Positions 1 through 6,437 of a DNA stretch of 11,617 nucleotides are shown one piece after another. The position numbers and the translations under genes are program-made. Positions within the stretch are counted from its first letter, which is position 1, and the number at the start of each line of letters is the position of its first letter. Below the pieces are notes generated by a model that did no database searches, was not told the origin of the DNA, and saw only the letters and a list, made by a program, of their open reading frames with translations. Origin of the DNA: an uncultured Haloferula sp. (GTDB taxonomy: Bacteria; Verrucomicrobiota; Verrucomicrobiae; Verrucomicrobiales; Akkermansiaceae); contig CAMPGU010000120.1 of assembly GCA_946885645.1 (NCBI GenBank), positions 1 through 11,617 on the forward strand, read 5' to 3'.

Positions 1-3000
1 AGGTCCTGATGGTCGAGGGAGTGAGCAATCACGACTGGAAGAAACGCGCGGACATCGTGCGGGCGATCCTCGCGAAGGACGGCTCCTTCGATGTGGATAT
101 CACCGTGACCCCCGCCACCGCCGGAGATCCCGCCTGGAACAAATGGCGGCCGGACTTTTCGAAGTACGACGTGGTGATGTCCGGCTACAATAATCTCGGC
201 GGGAAGCCGCCGTGGCCGGAGGAAGTCCAAACCGCCTTCGAGCAGTACGTGAGCGGCGGCGGCGGCTTCCTCGTGTATCACGAGGCGAACAATTCCTTCG
301 CCGAGTGGCCGCAATACAGCGAGATGATCGGCCTCGGCTGGCGGACCTCCGCCCAGGGCAAGGCGATCATCGTCAATCCCGACGAATCCCTCGAAATCCT
401 CCCCGCCGGCACCGGCCCGAATACGGGACATGGCGCGCGCGTGAACGTGGAGGTGAAACGGATGAACAACCACCCCATCCACGCCGGCCTCCCCCAGTCG
501 TGGATGGCGGCGGACGTGGAGATCTACCGCTACGCCCGCGGGCCTGCGAACAATCTCACCGTCCTTTCCTACGCGAAGGATCCGGAGACACAGCTCCAGT
601 TTCCGATGGAATGGACCGTCAACTACGGCAGCGGCCGGGTCTATGCATCCAGTTACGGGCACGTGTGGGCGGATCAACTGGAGCCGGCGGGCACGCGCTG
701 CGCGGCCTTCCAGACCCTCCTGGTGCGCGCGCTGAAATGGTGTGCGGGTGCAGCCCCCGGCAATGCCGTGCCCGCCGATTTCCCCAGCCCCACCGCAATC
801 TCTCTACGCCCGCATGAGCAAGGTGTGAGCGGCCTCGATACCCCTGAACCGGCGCTCGCCTTCAATGCCGGCTTGCTTCCCAGCCAATCGCAAGCTCCTG
901 CCGACATCCTCATCGAGCCGGGCTTCACCAACCTGCAATGGGAGTCCCCGATCGTCGCCCAGCCGTGGCCGGAATCGGGAACCCATCTCATGATCGCGGA
1001 GCTGGATGGGCGCATCTACAAGGTGGCTGACGACGACGCCACTGCCACCCGCGATCTGGTGCTCGATATCAGGGACCGCGTCTGGTACTACAATTGGAAC
1101 AGCAACGACTTCGGCACCAAGCACGGCGGTATGCAGTCGGTCGTGTTTCACCCGCGTTTCGGGAAAGGGGAGGGTAAAGACCACATCTATACCTACTACC
1201 TCTACAACACGAACGACGACCCTTCCGCGGCCACGCCATACTGGATACGCGTGGCCCGCTTCACTTGGAATCCAGTCCTCTCGCAGTTCGATCCCGGCAG
1301 CGAGTTGATCATGATCAGCCAGTTCGACGTGGTGAAGGGCCACGACGGCAGCGGTCTCGCTTTCGGCGCCGATGGTTTCCTGTACGTGGCGGTGGGCGAT
1401 GAAGGGACACAGGACGGCGGCTCCACGCCGCACGCTCAGAAATTGAACGAGCGTTTCCGGTCCGGCATGTGGCGGATCGATGTGGACATGCGGGGCGGAA
1501 GTATCAGCCACCCGATCATCCGGGGCCTGCCGCAGCTCCGGCATACCGAAGGCGGCACCTATCAGGCCGGCACCGAGTCCGGCTCCTACACCCAAGGCTA
1601 CTACATTCCCAACGACAATCCGTGGGTAGATCCCACCGGCAACACCTTGGAGGAATTCTACTCCATCGGCCTGCGCCAGCCGCACCGCCTGACCTTCGAT
1701 CCGCCCACGGGGCTTTTCTGGATCGGGGACGTCGGCGGCGGCCAGCGCGAGGAAGTGGACGTGGTGGACGCGCCGGGCCTCAACTTCCAATGGAACTACC
1801 GGGAGGGCCTCGCCGACGGCTTCCGCGCCGTGCCCAGCCCGCTCATCGGCACGGAAAAGGCACCGGTACACGACTACGATCACGGCGTGGGAAACTGCGT
1901 GATCGGCGGCTACGTTTACCGCGGCAGCGCGATTCCCGGCCTGGCGGGCAAATACATCTTCGGGGACAACGGCTCGCAGCGCGTCTATGCGCTCGCCTAC
2001 AACACGGTGACCAAGACGAAGATCTCCGTGGACGAGATCGGCCGCGCGCGCTCGGGAAATATTTGGACCGGCATTTGCTCCTTCGGCCTGGATACGGAGG
2101 GGGAGATGCTGGTCCTCCAGCTCGGTGCCGGACAACACGGCGCGGGCACCATTTCCCGGATCAAACCGGAGATCTCGGATCCTCCCGACTACGAATTCCC
2201 TCCGACGCTTTCCGATACCGGCCTCTTCACGGACGTGCCGAATCTGGTGCCCGTGGCCGGCATGATCCCCTATGACGTGAACATGCCCCTCTGGTCCGCC
2301 GGAGTGAACAAGATGCGCTGGGTGATGCTGCCGAACGATGGCACCCCGAGCACTGCCGCTGAACTCATCACCTACAGCGAGAACGGCTCCTGGCAATTTC
2401 CTGTCGGCACCGTTTTCGTGAAGCATTTCAGGATGCCCGGCGGAGGCCGGCATCTGGAGACCCGCGTCTTGATCCACGGCACGGACGGCGCGTGGGGCGG
2501 GGTCACCTACCGGTGGCGTGCGGATCAAATGGAAGCAGACCTTCTAGAGGAAGGTGCCACCGAGACCATCGACTTCGGCGGGGAAAGCGCGGATTACCTC
2601 TATCCCTCCCGGACCCAGTGCAACGTCTGCCACACCGATACCGCCGGGCCAGTGCTGGGCTTCCGCACGCGCCAGTTGAACCGCGATCAGTTCTACCCCG
2701 CCACCGGCCGCACGGCCAATCAGGTGGAAACCCTCAGCAAGCTCGGTTTTATCCCGCAGGACGTCTCGGAGATCGATCTCGCGAATGCCGTGACCTCTGC
2801 CGACGCCCGGAACCCGGGGGTGCCGGACGAGCACTACATCCGCTCCTACCTCGATAGCAATTGCTCGCACTGTCACCAACCGGACGGCAATCGCGCGGTG
2901 ATCGACGCCAGGTTGACCACTCCGCTTGCACAGCAGGGCCTGATTTTCGGCGAACTCATCGACCCGCTCGATCTGGAAGACGGCTACGTGGTGAAACCCG

Positions 3001-5891
3001 CTTCCCCGGAGGAATCGGCGCTCTATCTGCGGGTGAATGCCACCAACCACATCGCGATGCCGCCGCTCGCGAAGGGAAGGGTCGATCATCATACCGTGGA
3101 GATATTGGAGCGGTGGATCCTTTCCCTCGATCCTGATGGCTACCATGCGCCCGACACCTCCATTTCCTGGGTGGGTGCCCCTGCGACCGTGACCGGCGTT
3201 TCCGATATCGACCTCTCCGGCACGCTCGTGCACGCCGGAAGCTGGGGCGGCAGCACGCAATCCGTCGCCACGGGAAGCGAGACGATTCCTTTCGCGCTCG
3301 GCGATACGGGCAATGCCACCGTGACCTCCGCGGGCTCGACTCTCCAAACCACCGACGGCAACGAGGGTTTCGCGGAACCCGCGGGCTCCAATCCGGAATT
3401 CGATCACCTGCTGGACGGCTTCGCCTACGATGGAGGGAATCCGAAGACTCTGGTCTTAAACGGCCTCCAGCCCGGCCACGTTTATCAGGTCCAGCTTCTC
3501 GTTTCGGACGACCGCGCGTGTTGTTCCGGCCGCACGCAGCTGTGGAGCGATAGCCCCGCGGAGGGAACCGGCAACCAGACGGCCGTCTTCACCCACGGGG
3601 CCAGCACCTCCTCGATCGGCCGCTTCACGGCGGACGGACCCACCAAGCTGATCTATGGCCACGGCGTGGGGCAGAGCCAGAACATCCTCAACGCCTATAT
3701 CCTGAGGGACATTTCCTCCACGGGCGACAGCGACGGCGACGGCATCCCGGATTGGTGGGAGGACTGGCAGGGGCTGGACAAGAACGACCTCGCGGACGGC
3801 ACCGGCGATCTCGACGGCGACGATCTCAGCGGTTTCAACGAATACGTCCGCGGGACCAACCCCCGCGACGCCGATAGCGACGGCGACCAGATCAACGACG
3901 GCTTCGAAGTCAACCCCTCTGTCGGCACCGATCCCCTCTTGTCCGACACGGACGGCGACGGCCTCGACGACTTCGTGGAGGTCAACGGCACCACCGACCC
4001 TCTGGACCCCGATAGCGACAACGACGGGGTGATGGACGGACAGGACATCGACCCCGGGAATCCTGCCAGCGATACCGACGGGGACGGCTTGGCCGATGCC
4101 GCCGAAGCGCCGGGCAATGGCAATCCGCTGGATCCCGATACGGACGGCGATGGCTTGGCAGACGGCCTGGAGGCGACCATCCACGGCACCCAGATCAACA
4201 ACGGCGACTCTGATGGGGATGGCTTCGGCGACGGTCTGGAGGTAAGCCATGGAAGCGACCCGGCGAACGCGGAGGAGTGGCCTTTCCTGCCGCGCGTCAC
4301 CGCCCTCGGCACCGGGACCGCCGCGCTGCTCGGCGGCGACTTGACCGACCCGGAAAACAACGGCAGCGACGCCACGGCCACCGGTACCGGATTCAACTGG
4401 GCGAGCATCTCTTCCTCCAGCGAGTCCTATTTCCACAGTTCTTCCAACTCCGAGGGTGCCTTCGACGTCTTCGATAACAAGGTGGCCGGCGGCGAGGCCA
4501 AGTGGTGCTGCGGCGGCGGCGCGCAAAGCGTGACGGTGGAAATGACCGGCGACGTGTCGCTCACCCATTTCACCATCGCCTCCTCGAATGACTCCCCGCT
4601 GCGGGATCCGCGCGTGTGGTCGATCGAGGGATCCGCCGATGGGAGCACCTTCACCCCCGTCTTCGCCGCGAAGAACGCCGCCCAAGCTCTCTGGTCCGAT
4701 CGGAATCAGGTCATTCGCATCGACTTGCCCGCCCCCACGCGGAAATACCGGTACCTGAGGTATTCCGTTTCCGCCACCGGCGGCGGCGAGCACGCGCTGG
4801 GCGAGATCGAATACTTCGGTCAGCTCAATCCGCCGGATGGCGACGGGGACGGCATGAGCGACCTTTACGAATCGATCTTCGGCTTCAACCCGGCGGATGC
4901 GGCGGATGGCGCTGCGGATCGGGACGGAGATGGATTGAGCAATGCAGCGGAACTCCTCGCCGGAACGAATCCGGACAAGAGCGACACCGATCTGGACGGG
5001 CTTGAGGACGGATCGGAAGTCCTCCTCCAGACGGACCCTCATGTTCCCGATACCGACGGAGACCACATTTCCGACTCCGTGGAGGCCTCCCGCGGGAGCG
5101 ATCCGAAGAACGCCGGCAGCCTTCCCGACTTCACTCCCGTGACCTGGGGCTCCCCGGCGAATATCACCGGCCAGCTCTCCGACTTCCGCACCGCGGGCAC
5201 TTTGATCCACGCGTGGACCGGCGGGGTTTCGCCGGTCGCAATACAGGGGCTGGGCGTCACCTTCCAGCCGGGGCCCTCGCTCGGTTTCCGCGATATCGGC
5301 TTCGACCCCTACCCACGCGGAGGGAACGCGGACTACGAAATGATGCTGAATTCCGCCACCTGGTCTCCCGACGGGGCCTTTGTCGAAATCCCCAGCCTCA
5401 CCGCCGGGTTGCGGTATCAGGTGCAGGTGTGGATCGCCGACACGCGTACCGCGAGCCCGCACCGGATCCGGACGGTCGGGACCTACGACGCGGGAGATCC
5501 CTTTGTCAGCCTTGACTCGGGAGCAGGCGGCAACGAGGCCGGATTCCCAGGCCAATATGTCCTGGGAACCTTCACCGCCACCCACGGCAATCAGGTGCTC
5601 CGGATCGACGCCTCCGCGGGTGCGCAGTACAATGCCCTCATGGTGCGCCAGATCCCGGCGGTGACAGGCGATCCGAGGGTGGCTCATGCTGCGTTCAACG
5701 GCAGCTCCTTTGAAATCTCCCTGCAAAACCTCGACACGACGAAGACTTACCAGCTCAGGCGCAGCACGAATCTGGCGACCTTCTCGGACATCGGCCTGCC
5801 CTTTACCCCGGTTTCCGCCGCAAGGGTGGTCTCCGATCCCTCGCCGCCCCAAGGGCGGGCCTTTTATCGCATTGTCGAAACGGAGCCTTGA
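1..5891 (+). CDS. Giant secreted ThuA / GSDH propeller / diheme cytochrome c / TSP3 / discoidin fusion protein (5' partial)
   Basis: The frame is open to the left edge: the residues before the first ATG (position 9) read V-L and complete the first ThuA beta strand ([12 protein letters not shown]), so the true start and an expected signal peptide lie outside the window. Residues are numbered from that ATG. ThuA-like domain 1-246 (H91 in [28 protein letters not shown]); GSDH/sorbosone-type propeller 297-722; SO2930-like diheme cytochrome region 731-1043 with CNVCH (871-875), CSHCH (952-956) and a possible Met ligand M1017; beta-rich domain 1051-1235; eight TSP3-type repeats 1240-1426; F5/8 type C domain about 1427-1604; four repeats 1610-1708; second copy of the beta-rich domain 1711-1882; C-terminal module 1884-1960. 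Inferred role: extracytoplasmic oxidation of a sugar or polyol with electrons passed to the attached haems, tethered to glycan. Domain calls are by eye; substrate unknown. High confidence in the fusion, low in the chemistry. Confidence 0.9.
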   Translation, partial: VLMVEGVSNHDWKKRADIVRAILAKDGSFDVDITVTPATAGDPAWNKWRPDFSKYDVVMSGYNNLGGKPPWPEEVQTAFEQYVSGGGGFLVYHEANNSFAEWPQYSEMIGLGWRTSAQGKAIIVNPDESLEILPAGTGPNTGHGARVNVEVKRMNNHPIHAGLPQSWMAADVEIYRYARGPANNLTVLSYAKDPETQLQFPMEWTVNYGSGRVYASSYGHVWADQLEPAGTRCAAFQTLLVRALKWCAGAAPGNAVPADFPSPTAISLRPHEQGVSGLDTPEPALAFNAGLLPSQSQAPADILIEPGFTNLQWESPIVAQPWPESGTHLMIAELDGRIYKVADDDATATRDLVLDIRDRVWYYNWNSNDFGTKHGGMQSVVFHPRFGKGEGKDHIYTYYLYNTNDDPSAATPYWIRVARFTWNPVLSQFDPGSELIMISQFDVVKGHDGSGLAFGADGFLYVAVGDEGTQDGGSTPHAQKLNERFRSGMWRIDVDMRGGSISHPIIRGLPQLRHTEGGTYQAGTESGSYTQGYYIPNDNPWVDPTGNTLEEFYSIGLRQPHRLTFDPPTGLFWIGDVGGGQREEVDVVDAPGLNFQWNYREGLADGFRAVPSPLIGTEKAPVHDYDHGVGNCVIGGYVYRGSAIPGLAGKYIFGDNGSQRVYALAYNTVTKTKISVDEIGRARSGNIWTGICSFGLDTEGEMLVLQLGAGQHGAGTISRIKPEISDPPDYEFPPTLSDTGLFTDVPNLVPVAGMIPYDVNMPLWSAGVNKMRWVMLPNDGTPSTAAELITYSENGSWQFPVGTVFVKHFRMPGGGRHLETRVLIHGTDGAWGGVTYRWRADQMEADLLEEGATETIDFGGESADYLYPSRTQCNVCHTDTAGPVLGFRTRQLNRDQFYPATGRTANQVETLSKLGFIPQDVSEIDLANAVTSADARNPGVPDEHYIRSYLDSNCSHCHQPDGNRAVIDARLTTPLAQQGLIFGELIDPLDLEDGYVVKPASPEESALYLRVNATNHIAMPPLAKGRVDHHTVEILERWILSLDPDGYHAPDTSISWVGAPATVTGVSDIDLSGTLVHAGSWGGSTQSVATGSETIPFALGDTGNATVTSAGSTLQTTDGNEGFAEPAGSNPEFDHLLDGFAYDGGNPKTLVLNGLQPGHVYQVQLLVSDDRACCSGRTQLWSDSPAEGTGNQTAVFTHGASTSSIGRFTADGPTKLIYGHGVGQSQNILNAYILRDISSTGDSDGDGIPDWWEDWQGLDKNDLADGTGDLDGDDLSGFNEYVRGTNPRDADSDGDQINDGFEVNPSVGTDPLLSDTDGDGLDDFVEVNGTTDPLDPDSDNDGVMDGQDIDPGNPASDTDGDGLADAAEAPGNGNPLDPDTDGDGLADGLEATIHGTQINNGDSDGDGFGDGLEVSHGSDPANAEEWPFLPRVTALGTGTAALLGGDLTDPENNGSDATATGTGFNWASISSSSESYFHSSSNSEGAFDVFDNKVAGGEAKWCCGGGAQSVTVEMTGDVSLTHFTIASSNDSPLRDPRVWSIEGSADGSTFTPVFAAKNAAQALWSDRNQVIRIDLPAPTRKYRYLRYSVSATGGGEHALGEIEYFGQLNPPDGDGDGMSDLYESIFGFNPADAADGAADRDGDGLSNAAELLAGTNPDKSDTDLDGLEDGSEVLLQTDPHVPDTDGDHISDSVEASRGSDPKNAGSLPDFTPVTWGSPANITGQLSDFRTAGTLIHAWTGGVSPVAIQGLGVTFQPGPSLGFRDIGFDPYPRGGNADYEMMLNSATWSPDGAFVEIPSLTAGLRYQVQVWIADTRTASPHRIRTVGTYDAGDPFVSLDSGAGGNEAGFPGQYVLGTFTATHGNQVLRIDASAGAQYNALMVRQIPAVTGDPRVAHAAFNGSSFEISLQNLDTTKTYQLRRSTNLATFSDIGLPFTPVSAARVVSDPSPPQGRAFYRIVETEP
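2619..2633 (+). other. Haem c attachment motif 1 (CNVCH)
   Basis: Codes for C871-N-V-C874-H875 of the giant protein, a canonical C-x-x-C-H site for covalent haem c. It follows a stretch typical of SO2930-family diheme cytochromes ([13 protein letters not shown], then [11 protein letters not shown] and [15 protein letters not shown]). Covalent haem attachment implies export across the inner membrane and a cytochrome c maturation system encoded elsewhere. Confidence 0.88.
2862..2876 (+). other. Haem c attachment motif 2 (CSHCH)
   Basis: Codes for C952-S-H-C955-H956, the second haem c site, 81 residues after the first. The motif sits in [12 protein letters not shown], and the later [10 protein letters not shown] offers M1017 as a candidate sixth ligand. 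Two sites in one region fit a diheme electron relay. Confidence 0.88.
3159..3713 (+). repeat. Duplicated beta-rich domain, copy 1 (within the giant CDS)
   Basis: Encodes residues 1051-1235. It shares with 5139-5654 an opening 'xxW-x-x-P/A-x-x-[IV]-T-G-x-[SL]-D-[IF]-x-x-[SA]-G-T-L-[IV]-H-A', a middle 'L-x-x-G-x-x-Y-Q-V-Q-[LV]-x-[VI]-[SA]-D' and a closing '[YN]-A-[YL]-[IM]-[LV]-R'. It probably folds as a beta sandwich, possibly a carbohydrate-binding or adhesion module. I do not recognise a named family. Copy 1 carries an adjacent cysteine pair, C1171-C1172. Confidence 0.6.
3726..4286 (+). repeat. TSP3-type calcium repeat array 1 (eight units)
   Basis: Encodes residues 1240-1426 with eight D-x-D-x-D-type cores ([54 protein letters not shown] twice, DSDGDGFGD), separated by E-x-x-x-G-T/S-D-P linkers as in bacterial TSP3 repeats. 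At DNA level some units are close to identical, for example the GAT-AC-GACGG-GA-GGCTTGGC stretches starting at 4071 and 4137, 66 nt apart. Each core probably binds calcium, giving a stiff spacer between the cytochrome side and the discoidin domain. Confidence 0.88.
4287..4820 (+). other. F5/8 type C (discoidin) domain region of the giant protein
   Basis: Encodes residues 1427-1604. Hallmarks are [14 protein letters not shown] (the 'D-x-x-x-x-T/A-K-W' turn), [18 protein letters not shown] (the 'R-D-P-x-x-[WF]-x-[IL]-x-G-S-x-D-G' motif) and a closing Y-R-Y-L-R-Y...L-G-E-I-E-Y-F-G strand pair. These domains usually bind glycans or cell surfaces. The adjacent C1500-C1501 pair follows the conserved Trp. 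Confidence 0.8.
4836..5132 (+). repeat. TSP3-type calcium repeat array 2 (four units)
   Basis: Encodes residues 1610-1708 with four cores ([36 protein letters not shown]) and the same E-x-x-x-G-T/S-D/N-P linkers as array 1. It separates the discoidin domain from the second copy of the beta-rich domain, so repeats and adhesion-like modules alternate. Confidence 0.85.
5139..5654 (+). repeat. Duplicated beta-rich domain, copy 2 (within the giant CDS)
   Basis: Encodes residues 1711-1882, a divergent relative of 3159-3713 by the shared landmarks [39 protein letters not shown] and YNALMVRQI. It lacks the adjacent cysteine pair of copy 1. It is followed directly by the C-terminal module (residues 1884-1960), which reads like the short beta domain that ends many secreted verrucomicrobial proteins ([10 protein letters not shown]...FYRIV). 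Confidence 0.6.
5844..5865 (+). terminator. Terminator-like hairpin inside the 3' end of the giant CDS (doubtful)
   Basis: A perfect 6-bp all-G/C stem (CCGCCC at 5844-5849 with GGGCGG at 5853-5858) closes a 3-nt CAA loop and is followed by GCC and TTTT (5862-5865). It ends 24 nt before the stop codon at 5889, so efficient termination here would remove the stop codon. It may be only coding sequence (PPQGRAFYR) that happens to fold. Confidence 0.2.
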
Positions 5892-5919
5892 GCCGAACGA
5901 GCAAGATCCGGCCGCAGGG

Positions 5920-6306
5920 CTATTCGAAGAAGCCCCGCTGTTGATCGATCTGGCGGCGGTTTCTTTTCGTCGGCCTTCCCTGCTCGCCCTCCAAGCGGTG
6001 GCCGCGGGCCTCGTTCCAAATTTTGCGCTGCTCGATGACATCCGGCGGCGTGAGTTCCTCGCAGGCGGCGCGGGCTTCGGGCGGGCCGACCCTTTTCTCG
6101 ATGAGGGCGAGAACCCGCACCACGCGCGTGCCCGGCCCCTCCGGAAAGGGCAGCTCGACCAATTCGCCGCCGCGGAGCTCGGAGGAGGCCTTCAGCACGC
6201 GTTCCCCCGCTTTGACGCGGCCGGATTCACAGGCCTTGGCCGCCAATCCGCGCGTCTTGAAGAGACGCACCGCCCACATCCACTTGTCCACGCGTACCGG
6301 TTCCAT
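5920..6306 (-). CDS. S4-domain RNA-binding protein, Hsp15/HslR type
   Basis: Product is 128 aa, close to E. coli Hsp15 (133 aa). The S4 domain is at about residues 4-50, with the family pattern VRVDKWMWAVRLFKTRGLAA and ESGRVKAGERVLKASSEL. The C-terminus is basic with the family's G-R-P-T-K-x-x-R-R motif. Known Hsp15 binds the 50S subunit carrying stalled nascent chain-tRNA and helps recycle it; this one is presumably cytoplasmic with a similar role. The start is set at the ATG of MEPVRVDKW because that matches family N-termini; an in-frame ATG 17 codons upstream (6357) would add an Arg/Cys-rich stretch unlike the family. No clear Shine-Dalgarno precedes either start. The gene converges on the giant CDS with a 28-nt gap and is divergent from the U32 gene. 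An RqcP-like role is the alternative, but the long basic C-terminus favours Hsp15. Confidence 0.88.
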   Translation of the reverse strand: MEPVRVDKWMWAVRLFKTRGLAAKACESGRVKAGERVLKASSELRGGELVELPFPEGPGTRVVRVLALIEKRVGPPEARAACEELTPPDVIEQRKIWNEARGHRLEGEQGRPTKRNRRQIDQQRGFFE

Positions 6307-6437
6307 CAGGCAAAAGCGATCACACCGGCATGATGGCCCGGCGCGGCCGCTTGGCAAATCCGGGAATCGGACTCCCGAAACGCTTTTCTAGCGGAGCTTT
6401 CCAAGCGGCGCATTCCGTGGCATCGGTCCCTCCCCGC
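6307..6437. promoter_or_regulatory. Divergent intergenic region with interleaved inverted repeats
   Basis: This 131-bp spacer separates the S4 gene (-) from the U32 gene (+) and must hold both promoters unless those lie inside the genes; no convincing -35/-10 pair is visible. It carries GCCGCTTGG (6346-6354) with its exact reverse complement CCAAGCGGC (6401-6409), AAAAGCG (6312-6318) with CGCTTTT (6381-6387), and a small CGGGA/TCCCG hairpin (6361-6365, 6373-6377). The first two pairs interleave, so they cannot both form as simple stems. Confidence 0.45.

Noticed and set aside
9..11. ATG at position 9 as the true start of the giant gene.
   Set aside because: The frame is open upstream, the preceding V-L codons complete the first ThuA strand, and no room is left for the signal peptide a c-type cytochrome needs.
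804..2528. Minus-strand open frame (574 codons) opposite the propeller.
   Set aside because: No domain is recognisable and the plus strand carries clear propeller motifs throughout. It is an antisense shadow.
3726..4286. Regularly spaced similar DNA units that could suggest a tandem repeat or CRISPR-like array.
   Set aside because: Units vary in length and sequence, stay in frame and encode D-x-D-x-D calcium repeats; there is no constant repeat with unique spacers.
3456..6041. Very long minus-strand open frame (861 codons) opposite the giant gene and the S4 gene end.
   Set aside because: Its sequence mirrors the D-x-D-x-D repeats and F5/8C codons of the plus-strand gene, is rich in A/G/R/V without any recognisable domain, and overlaps two well supported genes. 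Such frames are expected opposite GC-rich coding DNA.
6307..6357. Longer S4 protein starting at 6357.
   Set aside because: It adds 17 residues unlike any Hsp15 N-terminus and no ribosome binding site was seen for it.
6330..6437. Upstream in-frame starts extending the U32 protein by up to 36 residues.
   Set aside because: The extension has no family similarity and runs through the inverted-repeat spacer; the family N-terminus (PELLSPAGN) begins just after the ATG at 6438.
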